54,195 nucleotides of DNA, taken from assembly GCA_964595905.1 (NCBI GenBank), contig CAZQSU010000007.1, positions 1-54,195 of the forward strand, read 5' to 3'. Of this stretch, positions 48,467 to 54,195 are shown one piece after another. This DNA is from JAFDWI01 sp964595905 (lineage in GTDB: Bacteria > Actinomycetota > Acidimicrobiia > Acidimicrobiales > Iamiaceae). The position numbers were made by a program, and so were the translations under genes. Each line of letters starts with the position of its first letter. Positions within the stretch are counted from its first letter, which is position 1. The notes beneath the pieces are model-generated. The model searched no databases. It was given only the letters and a program-made list of their open reading frames with translations, and had not been told where the DNA came from.

Positions 48467-49825
48467 ATGGCCGACCTGAACGAGATCTTCCACGCCTACG
48501 ACGTGCGTGGCACCTATCCGGACCAGATCGACGCGGAGGTGGTCGAACACATCGGCGGGGCGTTCGCCCACTACGTGTCCGAAGCCGATCCGGGCACCCG
48601 ACGGGTGCTGGTGGCGCGTGACATGCGCGAGTCGGGCGTGGAACTGTCGGGCGCGTTCGCGCGGGGCGTCCAACGCCAAGGGCTCGACGTGATCGACCTC
48701 GGGCTCGCCTCGACCGACCTGTTGTACTTCGCCGCCGGATACCTCGATTCGCCGGGCGCGATGTTCACGGCGTCGCACAATCCGGCCGCCTACAACGGCA
48801 TCAAGTTCTGCCGTTCCGGGGCGCGCCCGGTCGGCGAGGACACCGGCCTGGACCGGATCCGTCACGACGCAGCACGCGAGCTGGCCCCGGCACCCTCGGA
48901 GGCCGGGTCGATCTCGTCGCGGGACCTCCTCGACGACTTCGCGAACCACGTGCGGTCGTTCCTGTCCGACCCGGGGGCGCTCAAGCCGCTCAAGATCGTC
49001 GCCGACACCGCGAACGGCATGGGCGGGCTGATCGTCCCGGCCGTGTTCGACCCGCTGCCCGTGAGCGTCGAGATCCTCTACGCGGAACTCGACGGCACCT
49101 TCCCGAACCACCCGGCCGACCCGATCCAGACCGAGAACCAGGCCGACCTGCGCGCTCGGGTGGTCGAGACGGGGGCCGACATGGGGCTGGCCTTCGACGG
49201 CGACGCCGACCGGGTGTTCGTGGTCGACGAGAAGGGTGAGCCGATGTCGGGGTCGACGACCACCGCGTTGGTCGCGTCGATGATGCTCGAGCGTGAGCCG
49301 GGCGCGACGATCCTGTACAACCTGATCTGTTCGCGGGCGGTCCCCGAGCTGATCACCGAAGGCGGTGGCACCCCGGTGCGGACCCGGGTCGGGCATTCCT
49401 TCGTCAAGGCCGTGATGGCCGAGACCGGCGCGATCTTCGGCGGCGAGCACTCCGCCCACTACTACTTCCGCGACAACTACCGGGCCGACTCGGGGATCAT
49501 CGCCGCGATGCACGTGCTCGAGTACGTCTCGGCGCACGACGAGCCGCTGTCGGAGCTGCGCAAGCGGTTCGAGCGGTACGCCGCGTCGGGGGAGATCAAC
49601 ACGACGGTCGACGACACCGCGGCCGTGATCGACGAGGTCGCCCGGCGGTACGCGGACCGGCCCCAGGACCGCCTCGACGGGTTGACCGTCGACTGCGGTG
49701 ACTGGTGGTTCAACCTGCGGCCCTCCAACACCGAGCCGCTGCTCCGGCTCAACCTGGAGGCCCCGACCGACGACGAAGTCGCCCGCCACGTCGACGAAGT
49801 CCGTGCTGCGATGACCGGCGCGTGA
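48467..49825 (+). CDS. manB: Phosphomannomutase/phosphoglucomutase
   Basis: This alpha-D-phosphohexomutase interconverts mannose-6-phosphate and mannose-1-phosphate, feeding GDP-mannose synthesis. The 452-residue protein has the phosphoserine loop TASHNP (active Ser103), the metal loop DGDADR (244-249) and the sugar-binding GGEHSAHYYFRD motif. The phosphate-binding C-terminal domain contains RPSNTEPLLRLN. The length and EHSAH motif fit bacterial PMM/PGM of the ManB type. It is followed by the Trm112-like and TobH-like genes, an order also known in mycobacteria and Streptomyces. With the GMPP at 11451-12458 it completes the route to GDP-mannose. Confidence 0.94.
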   Translation: MADLNEIFHAYDVRGTYPDQIDAEVVEHIGGAFAHYVSEADPGTRRVLVARDMRESGVELSGAFARGVQRQGLDVIDLGLASTDLLYFAAGYLDSPGAMFTASHNPAAYNGIKFCRSGARPVGEDTGLDRIRHDAARELAPAPSEAGSISSRDLLDDFANHVRSFLSDPGALKPLKIVADTANGMGGLIVPAVFDPLPVSVEILYAELDGTFPNHPADPIQTENQADLRARVVETGADMGLAFDGDADRVFVVDEKGEPMSGSTTTALVASMMLEREPGATILYNLICSRAVPELITEGGGTPVRTRVGHSFVKAVMAETGAIFGGEHSAHYYFRDNYRADSGIIAAMHVLEYVSAHDEPLSELRKRFERYAASGEINTTVDDTAAVIDEVARRYADRPQDRLDGLTVDCGDWWFNLRPSNTEPLLRLNLEAPTDDEVARHVDEVRAAMTGA

Positions 49826-49841
49826 GCAAGTAGAAGAGAAG

Positions 49842-49888
49842 CGAACCGGAACAGTAACGAACCGGAACAGTAACGAACCGAAAGATCA
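49842..49888. repeat. 16-bp direct tandem repeats upstream of the Trm112-like gene
   Basis: Two exact copies of CGAACCGGAACAGTAA (49842-49857 and 49858-49873) are followed by a diverged third (49874-49888). They fill the gap between phosphomannomutase and the next start codon. The tract is more AT-rich than its surroundings. It may be a repeated regulator site or a recent duplication. Confidence 0.8.
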
Positions 49889-49891
49889 CGA

Positions 49892-50128
49892 ATGGCACTC
49901 GACACCGCCCTGCTCGACATCCTGGTGTGCCCGGAGGACAAAGGTCCGCTGTGGTACTTCGGCGATGACGGTTTTCTGTACAACCCCCGACTGCACCGCC
50001 GCTATGAGATCCGTGACGACATTCCGGTGTTGCTGGTCTCCGAGGCCACCCAGGTCGACGACGACGAGGCCGCGTCGTTGCAGCAGCGGTTCGACGACGG
50101 CGGGATCCGCACCACCGGCGAAGGCTGA
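49892..50128 (+). CDS. Trm112-like zinc-ribbon family protein
   Basis: This 78-residue protein matches the Trm112p-like/UPF0434 group: LLDILVCPEDKGPLWYF at the N-terminus and YNPRLHRRYEIRDDIPVLLVSEA near the middle. Only one cysteine of the zinc ribbon remains, as in many bacterial members. In other bacteria the family is often encoded beside envelope-glycan genes or acts as a methyltransferase partner, so its role here is uncertain. In actinobacteria it lies between PMM and the TobH-like gene, as here. The ATG is preceded by a weak AAAGAT sequence and the 16-bp repeats. Confidence 0.85.
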   Translation: MALDTALLDILVCPEDKGPLWYFGDDGFLYNPRLHRRYEIRDDIPVLLVSEATQVDDDEAASLQQRFDDGGIRTTGEG

Positions 50129-50190
50129 GGCCACGTCGTGACAGCCGGTTCGTGCGGCGCGTCCCGATCGGTGAAGGCCGAGGTGAGTTC

Positions 50191-51258
50191 GTGACCGCCG
50201 GTCCCTTCGACGCGTCGCGTCCCGACGGAGGCAACCTGCGGGGCGCGCTGGAGCTGCTTCCGCAGCGTCTGAGCTTGCTGGCGACCCGCGACCTCGGCGG
50301 GCTGGCGCTGCCCGACGCCGAGCTGGTGACCGGCGTGGTGATCTGCGCGGCGGGTGACGACGCGCTCGACGCGGATCTGGCGGCCGCGGTCGTGGCGACC
50401 GAGGTCTCGGTGCCGGTCGTCGTGCACCGGGGTGGCCGACTTCCCGGTTGGGTGGGACCGACGACGCTGGTCGTGGTGGTGGCGCTGACCCGGGTCGACG
50501 CCAGGAGCCGGCACGTGCTCGAGGGCGTACGATCGGTCGGGGCCGATGTGGTGGTGGTCACCGCCGACGGTCGGTTCGCGGGCGACGCGGTGGTCGCGGG
50601 GGCCCGGGTGTTGGCGCTGGAGTCGGCCGACGTGTCGCCGCGGTTGCTGCCCGGGATCGTGCTCGTGCCGTTGCTGGGCGTCTTCGAGGCCGTCGGGCTG
50701 TTTCCAGGCGCTGGTGGTGTCATGGCCGCCGCGCTCGCACAGTCGGCGCTCGCCACGTCGGATTGCGCAGCCGAACCCGAGGGCCGCAACCGGCCCGAGT
50801 CGTCGAGCCTGGCGCGTCGGATCGACCGGACGTTGCCGCTGATCTACGGCGCCGACGGTGTGGCCGGCGCGGCGGCGCGGTGGTGGAAGTCCGCGGTGAA
50901 CCAGTCGGCGAAGCTCGCCGCGTTCGCCGATGGCGTGCCGTCGATGGCCTATTCGGAGCTGGCGATGTTCGGCCAGGCGGGGGATCTGACCCGTCAGGTG
51001 TTCACGATGGTGGTGCTGCGTGCGCCGGCCGACGTGGAAGGTTCGCTCGCGGCCGGTCAGCTCGACCGCTTCGACGAGCTGTTCGGTGAGGTCGTGCACG
51101 ACGTGCACACCGTGACCACCGAGGCCCGCGGGCTCGCGGCGTACCTCGATCTGGCCATCCGTGGCCAGTGGGTCGGTGCGGAACTGGCGGCACTCGCCGG
51201 GGTCGATCCGTCCGCGGTGGCGATCCTGAACGAGTTCTGGGACGCCCCGGCGGGCTGA
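50191..51258 (+). CDS. TobH/bifunctional PGI-PMI-like SIS protein
   Basis: This 355-residue protein resembles the actinobacterial TobH-like group with a phosphosugar-isomerase (SIS) fold. ELVTGVVICAAGDDALDAD and VPVVVHRGGRLPGWVGPTTLVVVVALT correspond to the first SIS domain; LPLIYGADGVAGAAARWWKSAVNQSAK and AYSELAMFG belong to the second. It may isomerise glucose-6-phosphate or mannose-6-phosphate; catalytic residues are not certain. In mycobacteria the equivalent gene (Rv3256c, from memory) lies between PMM and ManA. The GTG at 50191 has AGGTGA upstream; a longer start at 50152 is possible. Confidence 0.82.
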   Translation: MTAGPFDASRPDGGNLRGALELLPQRLSLLATRDLGGLALPDAELVTGVVICAAGDDALDADLAAAVVATEVSVPVVVHRGGRLPGWVGPTTLVVVVALTRVDARSRHVLEGVRSVGADVVVVTADGRFAGDAVVAGARVLALESADVSPRLLPGIVLVPLLGVFEAVGLFPGAGGVMAAALAQSALATSDCAAEPEGRNRPESSSLARRIDRTLPLIYGADGVAGAAARWWKSAVNQSAKLAAFADGVPSMAYSELAMFGQAGDLTRQVFTMVVLRAPADVEGSLAAGQLDRFDELFGEVVHDVHTVTTEARGLAAYLDLAIRGQWVGAELAALAGVDPSAVAILNEFWDAPAG

Positions 51259-51294
51259 ACGGAGCTGCGCCGGTGCCGTCGTGGTGGCGGCATC

Positions 51295-53250
51295 TCAGCG
51301 GGCGATCGTCGAGGAGATGCCCAGGTGCCCGAGCACCACCGTCGCCACGATCTGCGCGGCACGTCCGCGGAAATGCGACCCGTCGGGGCGGAAGATCGAC
51401 CCGTCGGGTGTGTCCCAGTCGCACGTGCGGTCGTCGACGCAGAAGCGTCGGGAAAGGTCCACGAGTCGGATCTCGTCGTCCGAGGTGCGAACCGGGTCGC
51501 GCAGCGCGTCGTTCCAACAGGCGTTCGCGTCGAGGTAGGCCCCGTACTGGGCATCGGTCCGACCACGTCGGTCCTGGGGGACCGTGGTGGCCACGACGAG
51601 CGTGGCGCCGTCGCGGCCGAAACGGTCGGCGAGTTCGTGGGTCCGCTGCGCGATCCAGGAGTGGTACTCCGCGGAACACGCGGACAACCACCGTCCGTCG
51701 CGGTGGTACTCGGCGGCGGCGGCGCCGACCGTGGCGAAGAGCACGTAATCGGGTCGGAACGCGCGCGCCGCGTCGGTCCAGTCTTCGTCGCAGTGGGCGG
51801 CGAACGCGCTGCTGATCGTGCCGTCCACGTAGCGGATCGCATCGGTCGGCGGCTCGCTGCAGCCGGCCACCGTGAGGTTCGAAACCGTCGGTTGGGGATC
51901 GGCACGCAGGTGGACGATGCCCTCCGATGCGATGAAGTCGGCGACGGAGTCACCGACGACCATGATGCGCGCCCCGTGGGCTGACGGAGCGACCGTCGTG
52001 GAGGGACCGTCGACGACGGGGGCCGACAGGGGCCGGTACCCGGTGGTGCCGGCGACCACCACGACGGCGACGGTGGCGAACCCGACGGCGGGCACCGCCA
52101 TCGGTACCCGCCGGGCCCACCGTCGCTGATGACGGACGGGTTGCTCGACCAGGACGTAGGAGGCGGTGGCGAGCGCCAGGGTCACGCCGACCTGGAGCCC
52201 GATCAGCGCGAGGCCGTCGAGATGCGTCGTTGCGGCGTCGAGCCAGACGATCACCGGCCAGTGGTAGAGGTACACCCCGTAGGAGATCGCGCCGAGCCGG
52301 CGCAGCGGTCGCCAACCGAGCAGCGTGGCGAGGGGGCCGGCTCGGGGTTGGGTGACCGCGGTGATGATGACGGCCGCGGCGAGCGAACACAGCGCGAGGC
52401 CGCCGTGACGAAGAACCGGTGACGAGCCCGGGAGCCGGACCCACGCGATCGCGAGGCCGATCGCCGCCACGAGTCCGGCGCCTTCGAGGACCTGTCGCCG
52501 AGCGCCGCCGGGAACGGCGCCGAAACGGGCGGCACCGGCGGCTGCGGCGGCCCCGAGCAGCACCGCGAACGCCCGGGTGTCGGTACCGAAATAGACACGA
52601 TTCCAACCCACCGAGTCGGCCAGGAGCGATGACGCGACCAGCGAGAGGACGGCAAGGGTCAGCGAGGTGACCAGTGTGGCGGTGGCGAGGCGACGACGGG
52701 TCGGGTGGCGGCGCCGGGTCCAGGCGACGAGGACGACGAAGACGAGCGGCCAGACCAGGTAGAACTGCTCCTCGATCGCGAGGCTCCAGGTGTGGGCGAG
52801 CGGCGAGGGAGCGCTGAACATCGCCCAGTAGTCGACCTGTGCGCTGATCTCGCGCCAGTTCGCCACGTAGAACAGCGTCGCGAGCCCGTCCCAACGGATG
52901 CGGTGGAGTTCTGACGGTGCCGCGGCGAAGCGGCCGTAGGCCGCGACCCCGACCAGCAGCAGACCGAGAGCTGGGAGGAGCCGGCGCGCGCGACGTGCCC
53001 AGAACGCCCCCAGGCCGATGCGTCCGGTGGCTCGCCCTTCGGCGAGCAACAGTGAGGTGATCAGGAAGCCCGAGAGCACGAAGAACAGATCCACGCCGAG
53101 GTAGCCGCCGTCGAGGTGGCCCACGTGGAACGCGACCACGGCGGCGACCGCGAGTCCGCGCAGCCCGTCGAGGCCCGGTACGTAGCGCAGTCGGGGCACG
53201 GCATCGTCGGCGGCGGCTGTGGCGGTCGGCTCGGTCGATCGCCCGGTCAT
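51295..53250 (-). CDS. Acyltransferase 3 membrane protein with SGNH domain (OafA/OatA-like)
   Basis: This 651-residue membrane O-acyltransferase would acetylate extracellular polysaccharide or peptidoglycan. The N-terminal acyltransferase-3 domain has about 10 membrane helices. It shows RYVPGLDGLRGLAVAAVVAFH with the catalytic His region, DLFFVLSGFLI, RRARRLLPAL and WSLAIEEQFYLVWP. A C-terminal extracytoplasmic SGNH esterase-like domain (about 425-651) has GDSVADF for the nucleophile Ser and RPDGSHFR for the Asp-His pair. Start at ATG 53250 (GGAG upstream) or GTG 53256 (leaderless with TACGAT) are both possible. It is convergent with the TobH-like gene. Confidence 0.92.
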   Translation of the reverse strand: MTGRSTEPTATAAADDAVPRLRYVPGLDGLRGLAVAAVVAFHVGHLDGGYLGVDLFFVLSGFLITSLLLAEGRATGRIGLGAFWARRARRLLPALGLLLVGVAAYGRFAAAPSELHRIRWDGLATLFYVANWREISAQVDYWAMFSAPSPLAHTWSLAIEEQFYLVWPLVFVVLVAWTRRRHPTRRRLATATLVTSLTLAVLSLVASSLLADSVGWNRVYFGTDTRAFAVLLGAAAAAGAARFGAVPGGARRQVLEGAGLVAAIGLAIAWVRLPGSSPVLRHGGLALCSLAAAVIITAVTQPRAGPLATLLGWRPLRRLGAISYGVYLYHWPVIVWLDAATTHLDGLALIGLQVGVTLALATASYVLVEQPVRHQRRWARRVPMAVPAVGFATVAVVVVAGTTGYRPLSAPVVDGPSTTVAPSAHGARIMVVGDSVADFIASEGIVHLRADPQPTVSNLTVAGCSEPPTDAIRYVDGTISSAFAAHCDEDWTDAARAFRPDYVLFATVGAAAAEYHRDGRWLSACSAEYHSWIAQRTHELADRFGRDGATLVVATTVPQDRRGRTDAQYGAYLDANACWNDALRDPVRTSDDEIRLVDLSRRFCVDDRTCDWDTPDGSIFRPDGSHFRGRAAQIVATVVLGHLGISSTIAR

Positions 53251-53264
53251 CGTCACCGCTCCAG

Positions 53265-53270
53265 ATCGTA
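53265..53270 (-). promoter_or_regulatory. Candidate -10 hexamer for the acyltransferase
   Basis: TACGAT on the minus strand ends 8 bases before an in-frame GTG (53256) and 14 before the ATG at 53250. It leaves both starts possible. Confidence 0.4.
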
Positions 53271-53440
53271 CCGTCGGGCAGGCCTGCTGCCGCTTCGGCC
53301 GGCTCTGGTCCCGTCGTTCCGCCGCCGGTCTTCCTCGCAAATCTGGAGCGATCTGCCGCTGTGAGCGGGTTTTCGCTTCAAGTTTCGGGTGGGGGCGGAG
53401 CCGAGACCTGAGGATTCCGCGGGTTCCGCGCCGGCCCGAC

Positions 53441-53446
53441 TAGCAT
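53441..53446 (+). promoter_or_regulatory. Candidate -10 hexamer for ahcY
   Basis: TAGCAT would start transcription near 53453, leaving a leader of about 130 bases before the ahcY ATG. Confidence 0.4.
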
Positions 53447-53482
53447 CGCGCCGGTCGATCCGGCTGTCCGGTCGTGTCGAAC

Positions 53483-53543
53483 GTGGGCTGAGATGAGAGG
53501 CGTCTGTTGACCCCGGCCCTCACCGCCCACCGCGCGCGCCTCT
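53483..53543 (+). promoter_or_regulatory. Candidate structured leader of ahcY
   Basis: GTGGGC (53483-53488) can pair with GCCCAC (53525-53530), and AGAGGCG (53496-53502) with CGCCTCT (53537-53543). The order A-B-A'-B' is that of an H-type pseudoknot. Farther down, a TCCTCCGGAGGA palindrome (53568-53579) could hide the ribosome binding site. No known riboswitch consensus was matched. Confidence 0.25.
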
Positions 53544-53585
53544 GCTGGCCCGCCACCGTCGAAGACTTCCTCCGGAGGAACCCCC

Positions 53586-54195
53586 ATGTCAGACCAGGAC
53601 TTCAAGGTCGCCGACCTGTCGCTCGCCGCGTTCGGCCGCAAGGAGATCGAGCTCGCCGAGCACGAGATGCCCGGCCTCATGGCGTTGCGTGCCGAGTACG
53701 CCGACGCCCAGCCCCTCGCCGGCGCCCGCATCACCGGGTCGTTGCACATGACGATCCAGACCGCCGTGCTCATCGAGACGCTCACCGCGCTCGGTGCGCA
53801 GGTGCGTTGGGCATCGTGCAACATCTTCTCCACCCAGGACCACGCCGCCGCGGCCGTCGCCGTCGGCCCTGACGGGACCACCGACAACCCCCGAGGCGTG
53901 CCCGTGTTCGCCTGGAAGGGCGAGACGTTGGAGGAGTACTGGTGGTGCACCGAGCAGGCGCTGACCTGGCCCGGTGCCGACGGTCCGAGCCTGATCCTCG
54001 ACGACGGTGGTGACGCCACCCTGCTGGTGCACAAGGGTGCCGAGTACGAAGCCGCCGGTGCGGTGCCGACCCCGACCGACGACGACGCCGAGGAGTGGCA
54101 GGTCGTGCTGGGCCTGCTCGCCAAGAGCCTCGCCGAGTCGAGTGACCGGTGGACCAGGGCCGTCGCCGGCATCCAGGGCGTGTCCGAGGAGACCA
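53586..54195 (+). CDS. ahcY: Adenosylhomocysteinase (N-terminal part, cut by window end)
   Basis: S-adenosylhomocysteine hydrolase removes SAH, the inhibitor of methyltransferases, to give adenosine and homocysteine. The visible 203 residues include KVADLSLAAFGRKEIELAEHEMPGL, GSLHMTIQTAVLIETL and CNIFSTQDHAAAAV. The substrate-binding DDGGDATLLVHKG and the WCTEQAL segment are family hallmarks. The ATG at 53586 follows GGAGGA. The gene runs off the window. In mycobacteria the sahH gene lies at the end of the same PMM/TobH neighbourhood. The leader upstream is longer than for most genes here. Confidence 0.96.
   Translation, partial: MSDQDFKVADLSLAAFGRKEIELAEHEMPGLMALRAEYADAQPLAGARITGSLHMTIQTAVLIETLTALGAQVRWASCNIFSTQDHAAAAVAVGPDGTTDNPRGVPVFAWKGETLEEYWWCTEQALTWPGADGPSLILDDGGDATLLVHKGAEYEAAGAVPTPTDDDAEEWQVVLGLLAKSLAESSDRWTRAVAGIQGVSEET

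Larger units (their letters stand above)
53251..53585. other. Divergent gap between acyltransferase and ahcY
   Basis: This 335-base non-coding stretch holds a minus-strand TACGAT hexamer (53265-53270) for the acyltransferase and TAGCAT (53441-53446) for ahcY. A leader of about 130 bases upstream of ahcY follows, with two interleaved complementary segments. No gene was recognised in it. Confidence 0.5.

Noticed and set aside
53461..53560. TPP or SAH riboswitch upstream of ahcY
   Set aside because: A CTGAGA sequence recalls the TPP motif, but the second conserved part is missing. The conserved SAH riboswitch core was not found. Left only as an unassigned structured leader.
1..54195. Prophage, transposon, integron, toxin-antitoxin or defence island; tRNA or rRNA genes
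   Set aside because: No integrase, transposase, phage structural, nuclease or toxin motif was seen, and no tRNA/rRNA sequence was recognised by eye. Base composition looks uniform apart from short intergenic stretches.

Overview
The window is about 54 kb of very GC-rich actinobacterial chromosome. Codon use is strongly GC3-biased, GTG starts are frequent and genes often overlap by 4 bases (GTGA/ATGA). F420 biosynthesis genes, DUF3499 and DUF5719 genes, an LCP-family ligase and an HBHA-like protein all point to Actinomycetota. The non-mycobacterial arrangement (ABC-type polysaccharide export, no WhiB gene beside fbiA) would fit a deep-branching class such as Acidimicrobiia. That placement is inference. 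No rRNA, tRNA, transposase, phage, CRISPR or defence gene was seen.

Layout. (1) 1-2.8 kb: a biotin carboxylase subunit (cut by the window start) divergent from birA, which is coupled to an acyl-CoA dehydrogenase gene. (2) 2.8-7.6 kb: an LCP wall-glycopolymer ligase, ugd, a UDP-xylose synthase and, convergently, GDP-fucose synthase. (3) 7.6-13.4 kb: a structured intergenic stretch (18-bp tandem repeats, a perfect 22-bp inverted repeat, a G-quadruplex motif), then three coupled glycosyltransferases, GDP-mannose pyrophosphorylase and a GalE-like epimerase. (4) 13.6-19.1 kb: a DrrAB-like ABC exporter, cofE/fbiA for coenzyme F420, an orphan small gene and a lipoprotein L,D-transpeptidase. (5) 19.2-34.2 kb: the core polysaccharide locus. 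It holds gmd, rmd and a PMI-type cupin; a Wzm/Wzt exporter; a lipoprotein; a lysozyme-like DUF4214 exoprotein; single glycosyltransferases; a coiled-coil protein; and a double-domain glycosyltransferase. (6) 34.4-36 kb: an HBHA/phasin-like protein with its own promoter and terminator, and a DUF2231-Rieske protein. (7) 36-54.2 kb: a giant GT2-membrane protein, DUF5719, a thioredoxin-like protein, ftsH, DUF3499, a CPBP protease, a large PTPS-related membrane protein, phosphomannomutase, a Trm112-like protein, a TobH/PGI-PMI-like protein, an OafA/SGNH acyltransferase and the start of ahcY.

How it works together. The window carries a nearly complete route from mannose-6-phosphate to GDP-mannose (PMM, GMPP) and on to GDP-4-keto-6-deoxymannose (Gmd). 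From there it can branch to GDP-L-fucose (Fcl) or GDP-D-rhamnose (Rmd). A parallel route runs from UDP-glucose to UDP-glucuronate (Ugd) and UDP-xylose (Uxs). Eight or more glycosyltransferase domains could assemble a glycan that Wzm/Wzt exports. The LCP protein could attach it to peptidoglycan and the acyltransferase could acetylate it.

Many of the housekeeping genes (accA, birA, acyl-CoA dehydrogenase, LCP, GMPP, fbiA, cofE, GT2, DUF5719, DUF3499, PMM, TobH-like, ahcY) recall, from memory, one neighbourhood in Mycobacterium and Streptomyces. The polysaccharide genes appear interleaved into that block. Many transcription units start with a TANNNT hexamer 6-11 bases before the start codon, which suggests widespread leaderless mRNAs.
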